This document shows positions 25,499-34,949 of a stretch of DNA of 64,000 nt, one piece after another (the stretch's first letter is position 1; the number at the start of each line of letters is the position of its first letter). Both the position numbers and the translations under genes were made by a program. This DNA is from Puteibacter caeruleilacunae. GTDB taxonomy: Bacteria > Bacteroidota > Bacteroidia > Bacteroidales > Prolixibacteraceae. The stretch spans positions 169,763 through 233,762 of the forward strand of contig SJCO01000015.1 of assembly GCA_005217565.1 (NCBI GenBank). Direction: 5' to 3'. The notes beneath the pieces are model-generated. The model saw only the letters and a program-made list of their open reading frames with translations, had not been told where the DNA came from and made no database searches.

Positions 25499-26668
25499 TT
25501 ATTTCTCATCATGCGAAATTATCGGAACCCTTTTAAACTCTTTGTTTCTATCGAAGAGATATCTCAATGTTAGATGTGTTTTCATCTGCTCTCCACCCAC
25601 CGATTGATACAATGAAATAATCTTAGGATTGAAGTCGCCAGCCCACGAAAGTTCTATTTCTCCAATTTCAGGCCACTTATGCATCAATTTATCCATGTGC
25701 CAGAAAATAGCCGACTCCACTCCTGATTTTTGGAACTGAGGTACTACCCCCATAATTAGTATTCGTGTTCGGGTAATAGTCTTAGTCTTCTTATAATAAA
25801 GGAACTTAAGAATATTTACCGCATTCATTTTACCATTCAGTTTTCTGAGGATCTGATTCACATCCGGCACCATTACAAATAGCGCAATTGGCTTATCGTT
25901 ATGGTAGGCAAACCAGATAAACTCCTCCTCCAGGATAGTCTTAGCCGAGCTAATAAAGTTCATAATCTCTTTACGATCCAACGGCTCATAATGATCATGA
26001 AACCTCCATGCCTCATCATAAATACTCACAAAGTCATCTACAAATTTGTCCTGCTCCTCAAACTTGAAGTGCTTAAAGCTATATCCTGGTTTCTTGGCAA
26101 TCCATCCCGCAATTTTCCAAAAACGTTCAGGGAAAGGTTTCCTATAGTTCAGGTGATAGCTATATTGCTCAAAGTACGTTTTAAATCCGTAGGCCTCGAA
26201 CAGTTCTTTGTAGTAGATAGGATTGTAAGGCATTCCATACCCCTGAGGCATAAAACCATCAACCAACAATCCCCAATTCACATAATTCTCACCAGGATTA
26301 ACGGGACCGTCCATTGCCTCCATACCTCTTTCTTTGAGCCATTCACGCGCAGAATCAAACAAAGTGAAAGCACATTCCTTATCATTTATGCACTCAAAAA
26401 ATCCACATCCACCAGTAGGCTGATCATTTATATGAGCTTTTTTCTCACTATAAAAAGCGGCAATTCGCCCTACTGGTTTATCATCTTTCACCAATACCCA
26501 GCGAATTATATCACCGTCTTTGAGGTAAGAATTTTTTGATTTATCAAATGCATTATCCACCTCCACTTCCAGCGGACATGCCCAATTTTCATCCCCTTTA
26601 TAAATTAAATGAGGAACCTTATGAAAGAGCTTAACTGACCGTTTATCCTTTACTTCAATCAATTGCAT
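25499..26668 (-). CDS. YghO/bacterial ceramide synthase-like acyltransferase, copy 2
   Basis: A 389-residue cytoplasmic-looking protein with a GNAT-type overall pattern. A FFECINDKECAFTLFDSAREWL segment is followed by MEAMDGPVNPGENYVNWGLLVDGF, then PQGYGMPYNPIYYKELFEAYGF. The GPxNxGEN-x-GLLVDGF and MPYNxxYY signatures are those I associate with the YghO/bacterial ceramide synthase (bCerS-like) acyltransferase group. The C-terminal half repeats GNAT-like motifs (ILIMGVVPQFQKSGVESAIFWHM). It has the same length as the gene directly upstream and is clearly its paralogue. A role in sphingolipid N-acylation is inferred. Confidence 0.6.
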   Translation of the reverse strand: MQLIEVKDKRSVKLFHKVPHLIYKGDENWACPLEVEVDNAFDKSKNSYLKDGDIIRWVLVKDDKPVGRIAAFYSEKKAHINDQPTGGCGFFECINDKECAFTLFDSAREWLKERGMEAMDGPVNPGENYVNWGLLVDGFMPQGYGMPYNPIYYKELFEAYGFKTYFEQYSYHLNYRKPFPERFWKIAGWIAKKPGYSFKHFKFEEQDKFVDDFVSIYDEAWRFHDHYEPLDRKEIMNFISSAKTILEEEFIWFAYHNDKPIALFVMVPDVNQILRKLNGKMNAVNILKFLYYKKTKTITRTRILIMGVVPQFQKSGVESAIFWHMDKLMHKWPEIGEIELSWAGDFNPKIISLYQSVGGEQMKTHLTLRYLFDRNKEFKRVPIISHDEK

Positions 26669-26695
26669 AGTTGTTAATTTTAGGAGTTGAAAAAG

Positions 26696-27865
26696 TTAAT
26701 CATTAATAATTGGAGCGCGCTCAAAAGCGATTGTAGGATCGATCATATACTTCATTGTAATATGAGTCTTTGCTTTTTTCCCTCCTACTGCCTCAAATAT
26801 GGATATCATTTTCGGATTAAAATCCCCTACCCATGAAAGCTCCAATTCATCGAACCAGTTCTTTTTCAACAACACCTGTCGGGTATGCCAAAACAAAGCT
26901 GATTCCAGTCCACTTTTTTGAAACTGTGGAACTACCCCCATTGCCATAACCCTGGCCCTGGTGATTTTTTTTCGCATCTTAAGATACAATAATTTTAATA
27001 TACTGTACCAATGTAATCGACCATTAAAATACTGAAGGATCTGATTAAAGTCAGGCATCATAAAAAAGAAAGCTACTGGTTTGTCTTTATGATAGGCAAA
27101 CCAAATAAACTCCTCTTCTACAATAAATTTTGCTTTATCAATCATCTCCTCGATTTCCTCATAAATCACAGGCTTGTAGTTACCATGACTACTCCAGGCC
27201 TCTTTATGTATTTCAATGAAATCACGGATAAACTTTTTCTTATTCTTATAATCGAAGCATTCGAACTTAAAGTCTGGTTTATTGGCCACCCAAGCAGCAA
27301 TCTTCCAAAATCGTGAAGGAAGGTCAGGAGCCTTCTTTATATCCAGGTGATAAGAATACTGTTCGTAATTAGTCTTAAAACCATAAGTTTCAAATAAATC
27401 ACGATAATACTCATGATGATATGGCATCCCATACCCCTGCTTTATAAAACCATCGACCAATAATCCCCAGTTCTCCATATTTTCACCAAAGTTCACTGGT
27501 CCTTCCATGGCTTTCATTCCCTGTTCCCCCAACCAATTCTTAGCCAAATTGAACAAAGTATTGGCAGCCTCTTGATTGTTGATACATTCAAAATAACCAC
27601 AACCTCCTGTAGGAATATCAGTCTGGTAAGCCGATTCGCCATTAACAAAAGCAGCAATACGTCCTATTAACTGGTTATTATCATCCTTTAAGATCCACCG
27701 AATGGCTTTTCCATTCTTGAAACAATTATTTTTTTCCGGATCAAAAACCTCTTTTACTGATCCATCTAACTGACAAATCCAATTAGGCTCTCCCTTATAG
27801 AGAATGCGTGCAACATCACAAAACTGCTGTTCTGTCTGTTGATTGGTTACTTCAATTACTTGCAT
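26696..27865 (-). CDS. YghO/bacterial ceramide synthase-like acyltransferase, copy 1
   Basis: A 389-residue paralogue of the next gene, sharing length, domain order and motifs: FECINNQEAANTLFNLAKNWL, GPVNFGENMENWGLLVDGF, KQGYGMPYHHEYYRDLFETYGF and a C-terminal MGVVPQFQKSGLESALFWHT that looks like an acyl-CoA-binding GNAT loop. The two genes are 27 bp apart, so they are tandem duplicates in one transcript. In Bacteroidota, which often make sphingolipids, two copies might use different acyl donors or long-chain bases. No serine palmitoyltransferase gene is in the window. Confidence 0.6.
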   Translation of the reverse strand: MQVIEVTNQQTEQQFCDVARILYKGEPNWICQLDGSVKEVFDPEKNNCFKNGKAIRWILKDDNNQLIGRIAAFVNGESAYQTDIPTGGCGYFECINNQEAANTLFNLAKNWLGEQGMKAMEGPVNFGENMENWGLLVDGFIKQGYGMPYHHEYYRDLFETYGFKTNYEQYSYHLDIKKAPDLPSRFWKIAAWVANKPDFKFECFDYKNKKKFIRDFIEIHKEAWSSHGNYKPVIYEEIEEMIDKAKFIVEEEFIWFAYHKDKPVAFFFMMPDFNQILQYFNGRLHWYSILKLLYLKMRKKITRARVMAMGVVPQFQKSGLESALFWHTRQVLLKKNWFDELELSWVGDFNPKMISIFEAVGGKKAKTHITMKYMIDPTIAFERAPIIND

Positions 27866-27928
27866 ATTTAATTTCAGATAATAGCTAAATAACTCTTTTC
27901 TTCTGGTTGCTGACTCTTACAACACTCC

Positions 27929-28708
27929 TTAATCACGACTCGCGAAACGAGCTAGTAATTTCAAGATTTCTAAGTACAACCAAACCAATGTAACCATTAA
28001 TCCAAAGGCCGCATACCATTCCATATATTTAGGTGCTCTTGCTGCCGCAGCACGATCAATGAAGTCGAAATCAAGTATTAAATTCAATGCTGCAATAGCC
28101 ACAACAAACAAGCTAAAGCCAATACCTATGGTACTTGATCCATACATGAAGCCCATATTGGCACCAAACATCGATGCAATCCAACTAATAAAATAGATCA
28201 ATGCAATTCCTCCGGTCGCAGCCATAATTCCCATTCTGAATTTTCCTGTCACACGAATTGTTTTACTTCTATATAGAAATAACATGAGCACAAATACACC
28301 GAAGGTCAAACCAACAGCACGACTCACGAGGCCTTGACCTCCAAACTTTGCTTCAATAATTGCAGAGATACCTCCAAGGAACATTCCTTCCATCAGCGCA
28401 TAAACAGGAGCTAAAACACCAGCACGTCGTGGACTGAAACTAGTAATCATTGCAATAATAAAACCTCCTATTCCTCCAATCAACATATAAGGTGCAACTG
28501 CACTAGTCGCCTCTGCAGGAAAAGCAGGATTATATGCACCTGAAAACTTACTCCACACATAAGCAGCACTAACAACTACCAATAGCAATAATACTGCGGA
28601 CTTATTCATTGCCCCTTCTATAGTCATCACTTCCGCTGAAGAATCAGCATAAGCACGATCAAACGCCTTTTTCCCAAATATAGGATTTGATGATTTTGTA
28701 AAATTCAT
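27929..28708 (-). CDS. Bax inhibitor-1/YccA family membrane protein
   Basis: A 259-residue protein with about seven transmembrane helices following a soluble N-terminus (MNFTKSSNPIFGKKAFDRAY). It resembles the YccA-like BI-1 (TMBIM) branch common in Bacteroidota, including the NPAFP and FSPRRAGVLAPVYALMEGMFLGGIS segments. A frame extension to 28735 adds nine residues without family support, so the ATG at 28708 is used. Bacterial BI-1 proteins act as pH-dependent calcium leak channels or modulate FtsH; the role here is not known. Confidence 0.87.
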   Translation of the reverse strand: MNFTKSSNPIFGKKAFDRAYADSSAEVMTIEGAMNKSAVLLLLVVVSAAYVWSKFSGAYNPAFPAEATSAVAPYMLIGGIGGFIIAMITSFSPRRAGVLAPVYALMEGMFLGGISAIIEAKFGGQGLVSRAVGLTFGVFVLMLFLYRSKTIRVTGKFRMGIMAATGGIALIYFISWIASMFGANMGFMYGSSTIGIGFSLFVVAIAALNLILDFDFIDRAAAARAPKYMEWYAAFGLMVTLVWLYLEILKLLARFASRD

Positions 28709-28762
28709 ATTCAAATATTTTTTTGATACGCACACAACAACTGTGCTAAAATCGTTATTTTA

Positions 28763-29476
28763 TTACTCTTTGTTTCCTAACATCTCCTGCACCCACGGAC
28801 TCGACAGCTCCTCAATCAACTCATTAGCAAGAGTTTTTGCAGCTTCCGACTCATCCAATTTTAATTGTTCACAAAACTGAATAGCCCATTCATTGAGTAG
28901 CTTACTCCTTCTGCCAAGTTGACCGAAAGACCTAAAATAAACATCATGAAGCTCTGAATCTTTTGCCAAAGGAGCAATAACCTCAAAGAAAGGTTCAAAC
29001 ATTTCATCCAATGCCGACTTATCAATAAACGCTAAGCGGCCCATCAACATTAATCCGGTACATTTAACCAGATACTTCTTACCTCTACACCACTCCAATG
29101 CCTTTACAAAAGCATACCTTGACTTAGGTAAAAGATTCATAACAGCCTGCTCTGCAATCTCCAGTGTCTCGAAACTCTTCACCCAGAAATCAAGCTGCTC
29201 CTCTGTTGCTTTATCCGGTTCTTCAAGCATCGTTGCTAATATCATGGTCTCACGCCACTTCTTATTCCAAAGTTTTAGCGCCAATAAATGATTAGGTTCA
29301 TATTCCGAGGCCATGCGTTTCAACGACACAATCGATGCCCCCATATTTACCTTATATTTCAATCCCTTCTTCTCCATAGCTTCTGCTGTGGCACCGTTCA
29401 TTACTGTTCTAAGCTGTCGAAGAATATGTTGATATTGCTTTTCTATCTTATCATCATCTAAAAGAAAGTTCATCAT
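28763..29476 (-). CDS. DNA alkylation repair (AlkD-like) HEAT-repeat protein
   Basis: A 237-residue all-helical protein of the AlkD-like DNA alkylation repair family (PF08713-type). Signs are KYKVNMGASIVSLKRMASEYEPNHLLALKLW near the N-terminus, HEAT-type repeats, and the WVKSFETLEIAEQAV and KYLVKCTGLMLMGRL segments. AlkD excises alkylated bases such as 3-methyladenine and 7-methylguanine; some relatives are not glycosylases. The longest frame starts at 29554 within the neighbouring gene; the ATG at 29476 is preferred. Confidence 0.7.
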   Translation of the reverse strand: MMNFLLDDDKIEKQYQHILRQLRTVMNGATAEAMEKKGLKYKVNMGASIVSLKRMASEYEPNHLLALKLWNKKWRETMILATMLEEPDKATEEQLDFWVKSFETLEIAEQAVMNLLPKSRYAFVKALEWCRGKKYLVKCTGLMLMGRLAFIDKSALDEMFEPFFEVIAPLAKDSELHDVYFRSFGQLGRRSKLLNEWAIQFCEQLKLDESEAAKTLANELIEELSSPWVQEMLGNKE

Positions 29477-29490
29477 GATTGTTGCATTAT

Positions 29491-30798
29491 TTAATAAATC
29501 GCAAGCTCCAAAATTACAAATACTGTTGAAATTATGATAGAATAAATCAACCAATGTTTTACGGGGATATACTCAAACCATCGTATGCTATACTTTTTGA
29601 TCAATACCCTACCAAGCATCCATTTCTCAAACCAATAGGCTACAACTGTGGCAATTGCAATCCCTGAAAGCCCTAAATAATTAACCAAAATAAGACTAAG
29701 CGATACATTTAGAATTAACTCAACAATAGAGGCTTTCATTATCTCCTCCGTACGCTTCAATCCTATCAATAAAGTCTGTGGAAAAACCAACCTACTAACA
29801 ACCAATAAAAGATAGATATTAAAAATTGTTGCTGCTGTCTCAAATTCCGGAGCAAATAGAATTGGGAATAATTCATGACTCATCATCATCAACACGATAG
29901 ACAAAGGGAATAACCAATTGATCAACTGCTTTGACTTATTCTTGATCTTCATTGCGACCAAAGAAGCTGATGATTCTCCAACCTCGGCAACCATGGCACT
30001 ACTAAAAGCATTAGCCAGCAACAAAGCCAACGGTAGCTCTCGCGCACCATAACGAAATATCGCAAAATCAGTTTCAGAGAATCTACTTGTAACAATGTAC
30101 CCATCAATATATTGAGCAGAGCCACTAAGCAAGGTTGCTCCAATCAATGGGACCGACAATCGGATATGCTCCCGTTGATATGTCCAGTCTACCTGAAACA
30201 GCGTAAATCGTCTCAACTCAAAAACAACCCAAAACAATTTAACAACAGATAAAACCACAAGACCTTTCAAGCTATAGCTAATATCAAATCCAAGCATCGG
30301 AGGTACCACAACGACTAATAGTTGTAGCGCAAAAACAGTTCCACCATACAAAACGATAGCAGTATTCTGTTTCTCTTTCAAGTATACATACTCCATCAAA
30401 TTCGATGGCCCGGAACACAGCACATAAACAACAACCAACCACCAGTAGTTAAATTGAGTCCCTTTTAACAAGGAATCGGATAACGAACCACGCCACACCA
30501 ACAACAACACTGCCATCAATAGAGAGCAAAGCGACATTAAAATGAAGACATTGAAATAAAGGTTCGATTTATTGGTTACTCCACCACTCTTCTCTGCCAA
30601 CATGGTTTGAATTATTCCATTCACCCAAAAGAAGGAAACCGATCCTGCAACAAACAAAAACGTTTCATAAACACCGATCTCAATTGTCCTGACGCCAGAT
30701 TTCACCAACAAAACACCTGTCGCGAACAATACTCCATACCGAATTAACTGAAATAGCTGTAATGCCGAAATATTATTTAATCTCTCCTGAAACTGCAA
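29491..30798 (-). CDS. Polysaccharide flippase (MATE/Wzx-like)
   Basis: A 435-residue protein with about 12 hydrophobic helices in the pattern of oligosaccharide flippases (MVF superfamily). Cues are the N-terminal LQLFQLIRYGVLFATGVLLVKSG with an amphipathic start, and long non-polar helices with few charges. It probably moves lipid-linked sugars or a related lipid across the inner membrane. No glycosyltransferase cluster is adjacent. It lies 14 bp upstream of the AlkD-like gene and may share a transcript with it. Confidence 0.7.
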   Translation of the reverse strand: MQFQERLNNISALQLFQLIRYGVLFATGVLLVKSGVRTIEIGVYETFLFVAGSVSFFWVNGIIQTMLAEKSGGVTNKSNLYFNVFILMSLCSLLMAVLLLVWRGSLSDSLLKGTQFNYWWLVVVYVLCSGPSNLMEYVYLKEKQNTAIVLYGGTVFALQLLVVVVPPMLGFDISYSLKGLVVLSVVKLFWVVFELRRFTLFQVDWTYQREHIRLSVPLIGATLLSGSAQYIDGYIVTSRFSETDFAIFRYGARELPLALLLANAFSSAMVAEVGESSASLVAMKIKNKSKQLINWLFPLSIVLMMMSHELFPILFAPEFETAATIFNIYLLLVVSRLVFPQTLLIGLKRTEEIMKASIVELILNVSLSLILVNYLGLSGIAIATVVAYWFEKWMLGRVLIKKYSIRWFEYIPVKHWLIYSIIISTVFVILELAIY

Positions 30799-30930
30799 AT
30801 TCTATCAATTTTGATGATCTTTCATCTATAAAACGTAAAAATATAGAAATCTTTTATCTCCGTAAATTTTTTATACACAGACACTAAATCACCATCACTA
30901 AATTTTTTCAAAAAATATCATGCAAAAATA

Positions 30931-30963
30931 TTTGGCCGAATAAAAAATAAAACGCTATATTTG
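30931..30963 (+). promoter_or_regulatory. Bacteroidota-type promoter of tRNA-His
   Basis: TTTG (30931-30934), a 21-bp spacer and TATATTTG (30956-30963) match the Bacteroidota consensus exactly. The tRNA begins about 49 bp downstream, leaving a short 5' leader. Confidence 0.85.
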
Positions 30964-31012
30964 CAACCGCAAAAACAGATGAGCACTATATGCTCAGAAC
31001 GTTTTAAACATG

Positions 31013-31086
31013 GTGGATGTAGCTCAGTTGGTTAGAGCGCTGGATTGTGGTTCCAGAGGTCGCCGGTTCAAAACCGGTCTTCCACC
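31013..31086 (+). tRNA. tRNA-His (GTG)
   Basis: The cloverleaf is complete: acceptor GTGGATG/CTTCCAC, D-arm GCTCAGTTGGTTAGAGC, anticodon stem CTGGA/TCCAG with loop TTGTGGT (anticodon GTG), and T-arm with TTCAAAA loop. A G at 31012 precedes the acceptor and faces discriminator C31086, the expected extra G-1:C73 identity pair of histidine tRNA. CCA is encoded at 31087-31089. The acceptor stem has one T-T mismatch at position 6. A consensus promoter precedes it and a strong terminator follows. Confidence 0.96.
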
Positions 31087-31088
31087 CC

Positions 31089-31118
31089 AAAAGCTTCACC
31101 GAAAGGTGGAGCTTTTTT
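31089..31118 (+). terminator. Intrinsic terminator after tRNA-His
   Basis: AAAAGCT-t-CACC pairs with GGTG-g-AGCTTTT around a GAAA tetraloop, ending in a run of T residues. It starts immediately at the CCA end of the tRNA. Confidence 0.9.
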
Positions 31119-31135
31119 GTTTATATCTTTTCACA

Positions 31136-31169
31136 TTATCAACAGCACTACGAATAGCACTGTTGATAA
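31136..31169 (-). terminator. Hairpin downstream of the GH125 gene
   Basis: A perfect 10-bp inverted repeat (TTATCAACAG/CTGTTGATAA) with a 14-nt loop lies 17 bp past the GH125 stop. It has no T-tract on the minus strand, so it may be a factor-dependent or mRNA-protecting 3' hairpin rather than a classic terminator. Confidence 0.4.
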
Positions 31170-31185
31170 GTTGTTAATATCCCTC

Positions 31186-32616
31186 TTATAACTTCGAAGT
31201 TATCAACTCTGGATGTTCATGATAAACCTTCAAGATCATTTCTCCAAATAAAGTGTTCGCCCATGCAAACCAATCTCTTGTAAAGTTTTTAGGATCATCT
31301 TTATGAACTCCTTCATGCATAAAACCTGTTCCTCCATGAGTATTTTTCAACATCCTTAAGCCTTCGCGAATTTCCTTCTTGTCTGTACTAGTCATACAAC
31401 GCATAGTAATTGACATTGGCCAGATATAATCCATACCAACATGTGGTCCTCCCACACCCTCGGCATATTTTCCCTTAAAGAAATAAGGATTATCCTCGCT
31501 CAGTACAAATTTGCGCGTACGTTGATAAAGTGGATCATTTACATCCATTGCACCCAGGTAAGGTAGCGACAATAAACTAGGAATGTTTGAATCATCCATA
31601 AACAGACGATTGCCAAATCCATCCACCTCAAATGCGATAATCTTACCATATTTAGGATGATCATGAATCGCATACTTTTCCAAAGCAGCCTCCACTTCAT
31701 TTGCAAGCGCTTTACAATCCTCTGCCAATTTTTTCTCCCCTTTCAATGTCTTCACCATCTCTGCCATCTGGCGCAATGATACTACAGCAAAATAATTCGA
31801 AGGCACCAAGAATAAGAATACAGTAGCATCATCAGAAGGACGGAAAGCTGAACAGATCAATCCCACTGGATTTATAGGATTTCCCCAACCTCTACCAGGA
31901 CAAGTATCAGTTGCGATTGCAGTATTCCTCATAAATGAATAAGGTCCACGATCTGACTTTCGTTGCTGCTCCTTAAATGTTTTCAATATCGCTTTTTGTG
32001 CTTCCAGCCACTTACTATCAAAAGGAGATGCATCGCCAGTAGTCTTCCAATAATGATAAGCCAATCTGACACTATAACACAACGAGTCAATTTCCCATTT
32101 GCGCTCATGTAACTCTGGCTTCATATCAGTGATGTCACTTTCCCAATGCGAACCACTCGGACCAAAATTAAAGGCATTAGCATAAGGATCAATCAACACA
32201 CAATCAGTCTGGCGGTTAATCAACCCTGCAACACATTTCTTCAATTTTGCATCCTCTTTAATCAATGGAAGATAAGGCCAAACCTGTGCCGTAGAATCAC
32301 GCAACCACATTGCCTCGATATCGCCAGTAATCACAAATGTATCCGGACGACCGTTCTTTTCGGCAAATTTCACAGTAGTATCCAATGTGTTTGGGAAACA
32401 ATTTTCAAACATCCATGCCAATTCTTTATCCCCCATTACTCCCTTCATCTCTTTAATCTTTGCCTCAACAGCATCACTTACAAAGTTACGCTTAGTCAAA
32501 GTTGGTCGATTAGATGAAAAATTTCCGGCAAATGCATTACCGGCAAAACCTGGCGCAGCCATGATACCCAAAGCTGTAGCACCCGAAATCTTAATGAAAT
32601 CTCTTCTGTTTTTCAT
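31186..32616 (-). CDS. Exported glycoside hydrolase family 125 (exo-alpha-1,6-mannosidase)
   Basis: A 476-residue protein with a Tat-like signal (MKNRRDFIKISGATALGIMAAP) and a GH125 catalytic domain. The family motif TFVITGDIEAMWLRDSTAQVWPYLPL lies at about residues 90-115, with conserved WESDITDMKPELHERKWEIDSLCY, the tail GGTGFMHEGVHKDDPKNFTRDWFAWANTLFGE and other blocks. GH125 enzymes release alpha-1,6-mannose from N-glycans or yeast mannan by an inverting mechanism. It stands alone, without a SusCD pair, so it may serve general mannoside scavenging in the periplasm. Confidence 0.92.
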   Translation of the reverse strand: MKNRRDFIKISGATALGIMAAPGFAGNAFAGNFSSNRPTLTKRNFVSDAVEAKIKEMKGVMGDKELAWMFENCFPNTLDTTVKFAEKNGRPDTFVITGDIEAMWLRDSTAQVWPYLPLIKEDAKLKKCVAGLINRQTDCVLIDPYANAFNFGPSGSHWESDITDMKPELHERKWEIDSLCYSVRLAYHYWKTTGDASPFDSKWLEAQKAILKTFKEQQRKSDRGPYSFMRNTAIATDTCPGRGWGNPINPVGLICSAFRPSDDATVFLFLVPSNYFAVVSLRQMAEMVKTLKGEKKLAEDCKALANEVEAALEKYAIHDHPKYGKIIAFEVDGFGNRLFMDDSNIPSLLSLPYLGAMDVNDPLYQRTRKFVLSEDNPYFFKGKYAEGVGGPHVGMDYIWPMSITMRCMTSTDKKEIREGLRMLKNTHGGTGFMHEGVHKDDPKNFTRDWFAWANTLFGEMILKVYHEHPELITSKL

Positions 32617-32771
32617 GATTTGTGGTAAATATTATGGTTTATAAAATGGTTAGCATCAAAAGTAGGCTATTTTAAAGACGACACCAAAACTTCTTTTTTT
32701 TGTAATTTTTTCACTCCATTTGTCAACCAATACAAAATTGGCTTGTCATTAAGAACGAAACCATTTATAAA

Positions 32772-33320
32772 TTGGCTCAGAAGGAGATTGTACATAGTAA
32801 GTTAATTAAAGATTGCATAAAAGGGAAGAGTCGTGCCAAATACAAGCTATACGAACTCTACTCCCAGGCAATGTTTAACGTATGCTATCGCATGATGAAT
32901 AATCGCGAAGAGGCAGAGGACATGCTACAAGAAGCATTCGTTCTGGCTTTCCAGAAACTTGACTCTTTTCGCTTTGAATCATCATTCGGTCACTGGTTAA
33001 AAAGACTTACAATTAATCAATGCATCAATCAAATCAACAAGCGCAAAGTTGACCTGATATATTGCGACGATTATTACCCCAACCTCTCTTCTGACGAAGA
33101 AAAGCCCAAAGAAATAAATGTTTCGAAAATTAATGAAGCAATGGAGCAACTACCCGAAGGAGGAAGACTTGTTTTTTCACTCTACCTTCTTGAAGGATAC
33201 GATCACTCAGAGATTGCCGAGATATTAGCCATATCTGAGTCGACCTCAAAAACACAATACATGAGGGCCAAACGTAAAATTGCATCAATTTTAAAAACAG
33301 AAGAAACACTGACAGAATAA
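32772..33320 (+). CDS. ECF-type RNA polymerase sigma factor
   Basis: A 182-residue sigma-70 family protein with region 2 (YELYSQAMFNVCYRMMNNREEAEDMLQEAFVLAFQKLD, about residues 27-65) and region 4 (LPEGGRLVFSLYLLEGYDHSEIAEILAISESTSKTQYMRAKRKI, about 130-170). The only start seen that gives the full region 2 is TTG at 32772, so the exact N-terminus is uncertain. Its stop overlaps the next start by one base. The next gene encodes a single-pass membrane protein that fits an anti-sigma factor, and two envelope proteins follow, so the sigma factor probably senses envelope conditions. Confidence 0.9.
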   Translation: MAQKEIVHSKLIKDCIKGKSRAKYKLYELYSQAMFNVCYRMMNNREEAEDMLQEAFVLAFQKLDSFRFESSFGHWLKRLTINQCINQINKRKVDLIYCDDYYPNLSSDEEKPKEINVSKINEAMEQLPEGGRLVFSLYLLEGYDHSEIAEILAISESTSKTQYMRAKRKIASILKTEETLTE

Positions 33321-33832
33321 TGGAAGATCGATTCGAACAATACATCAAAGAACATCGTGAAGAGTTCGATTTTCGAACTCCCTCCCCTAAAGTATGGGAC
33401 CAAATTGAGAAACGCACAACTCCAACAAAAACCATTCAATTGAGAAGGGTATTCGCAAGAGCTGCCGTTATCATATCTGTAGTCTGCCTTGGCGGACTAA
33501 CTTATATCGGAGCACGACAAATGGGTATTCTTCCCGGAAGTTCGTATGCGACTTCTCAAAATCCTGAAATTAGGGAGCTTTTGGAAACAGAAGCCTATTA
33601 CTCTGTAGCTGTATCCGGCAAGCTAAAAGAAATTAATAAGTGCTATGAGACACATCCCGAACTTGAAGGAGAGATCAAAGGGGATCTGCAAGAACTGGAA
33701 AGTCTTTATCACGAACTAAAAAGAGACCTCAAAGAGAATATTGCTCAAAAAGAGGTTATAGAAGCGATGATAAAAAACAATCAAACAAGACTACAGATTG
33801 TAGAACTGGTACTTAAACAAATAGACTGTTAA
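33320..33832 (+). CDS. Probable membrane-anchored anti-sigma factor
   Basis: A 170-residue protein with a soluble N-terminus of about 50 residues (EDRFEQYIKEHREEFDFRTPSPKVWDQIEKR), one transmembrane helix (AAVIISVVCLGGLTYIGA), and a C-terminal region rich in helices and charge with a possible coiled coil. The size, topology and one-base overlap with the sigma gene fit an anti-sigma factor. There is no typical zinc-finger HxxxCxxC motif, so the assignment rests on context. Confidence 0.65.
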   Translation: MEDRFEQYIKEHREEFDFRTPSPKVWDQIEKRTTPTKTIQLRRVFARAAVIISVVCLGGLTYIGARQMGILPGSSYATSQNPEIRELLETEAYYSVAVSGKLKEINKCYETHPELEGEIKGDLQELESLYHELKRDLKENIAQKEVIEAMIKNNQTRLQIVELVLKQIDC

Positions 33833-33842
33833 AAAACAAATT

Positions 33843-34949
33843 ATGCGCAAATTAACAATACATATTTGTCTCACTTTGATTTTCCTTCTCGGGCTTAGTC
33901 TACACTCTAAGGCACAGTTTACCGAAACTAGGGAAATCAATAGATCATTCAAGGTATCGGAAGATGCCCGTATTGAAATCACAAACAAATATGGTAAGGT
34001 AGATATTAACACTTGGGACAAGGATTCTGTAAAAATCCACATTAAACTAAAAATAGAGGAGAAAAAACTGTCTCGCCTACAAAAAACCCTCAGTAATATC
34101 GACTTTAATTTCAACCAGACTTCACACCTTCTTTTAATCACAACACAAATAGGGAAAAGCAATTCTGGATTTGAAAACGAGCTTTTCCGCTTAAAAGAAA
34201 CAGTCTTAAATAGTGGCGGAAGCACAACGCGCATCGACTATAAAGTCTGGCTTCCTAAAAACAACGACTTGAAGATTGACAATAAATTTGGCGACATATA
34301 CATTGATGATTATCCTGGACAACTAAGAGTCGTACTTTCTAATGGAAAGCTTAAAGCAAACAATCTTTCAGGAAAAAGCGACCTTTCAATTCTCTTTGGA
34401 AGCGCATCAATTACATCCCTAACGGATAGTCGCATCAAATCGAGCTACAGCGACTGGTACGTCAAAGATGCAGGATCAACAATGATTTCAAGTAAATCTT
34501 CGACAATAGAGTTTGTGAAGGTCAACAAATTCTACGCAGAATCTCGTCGCGATCGATTCAGAATAAGAGAAACCGTAGATTTTGAAACAAACGGAAACTT
34601 CTCAGATTATCGCATCGAACATATTGCTGAGCGATTAAGAGGATCATTAAGCTATGGCGATTTCGAACTATCAAATGCCAAACAAGGCTTTGATCTCATC
34701 AAACTCACATCACGATCAACTGACATCAGCTTAGGGTTTACCAATACCGATATCTTTAATTTCAAAATTGACCGAACCAAAACATCATTCGATTACGACG
34801 ACAAGTTTACCGTTGAAGAAGATGAAGTAATATCAATTCGCGACAGTCGTAACAGAACGATCGGATATCTTAATAAAAAACAAGATAAAGATGAGGACAA
34901 ACTTATCATCTTATCAACAGGTGGATCAATAAGAATATCGTCTGATTAG
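33843..34949 (+). CDS. Exported DUF4097-like beta-helix protein
   Basis: A 368-residue protein with a signal peptide (MRKLTIHICLTLIFLLGLSLHSKAQ) and repeated strand-turn units such as ARIEITNKYGKVDINTWDKD and NKFGDIYIDDYPGQL, typical of DUF4097/DUF4098 adhesin-like domains that form a right-handed beta-helix. It starts 10 bp after the anti-sigma gene. Proteins of this kind are often in sigma/anti-sigma cassettes and may be the regulated output at the cell surface or in the periplasm. No enzymatic motif is seen. Confidence 0.65.
   Translation: MRKLTIHICLTLIFLLGLSLHSKAQFTETREINRSFKVSEDARIEITNKYGKVDINTWDKDSVKIHIKLKIEEKKLSRLQKTLSNIDFNFNQTSHLLLITTQIGKSNSGFENELFRLKETVLNSGGSTTRIDYKVWLPKNNDLKIDNKFGDIYIDDYPGQLRVVLSNGKLKANNLSGKSDLSILFGSASITSLTDSRIKSSYSDWYVKDAGSTMISSKSSTIEFVKVNKFYAESRRDRFRIRETVDFETNGNFSDYRIEHIAERLRGSLSYGDFELSNAKQGFDLIKLTSRSTDISLGFTNTDIFNFKIDRTKTSFDYDDKFTVEEDEVISIRDSRNRTIGYLNKKQDKDEDKLIILSTGGSIRISSD

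Noticed and set aside
31013..31019. Defective tRNA-His because of the T-T mismatch in the acceptor stem.
   Set aside because: All other arms, the anticodon, G-1 and CCA are intact, with promoter and terminator present.
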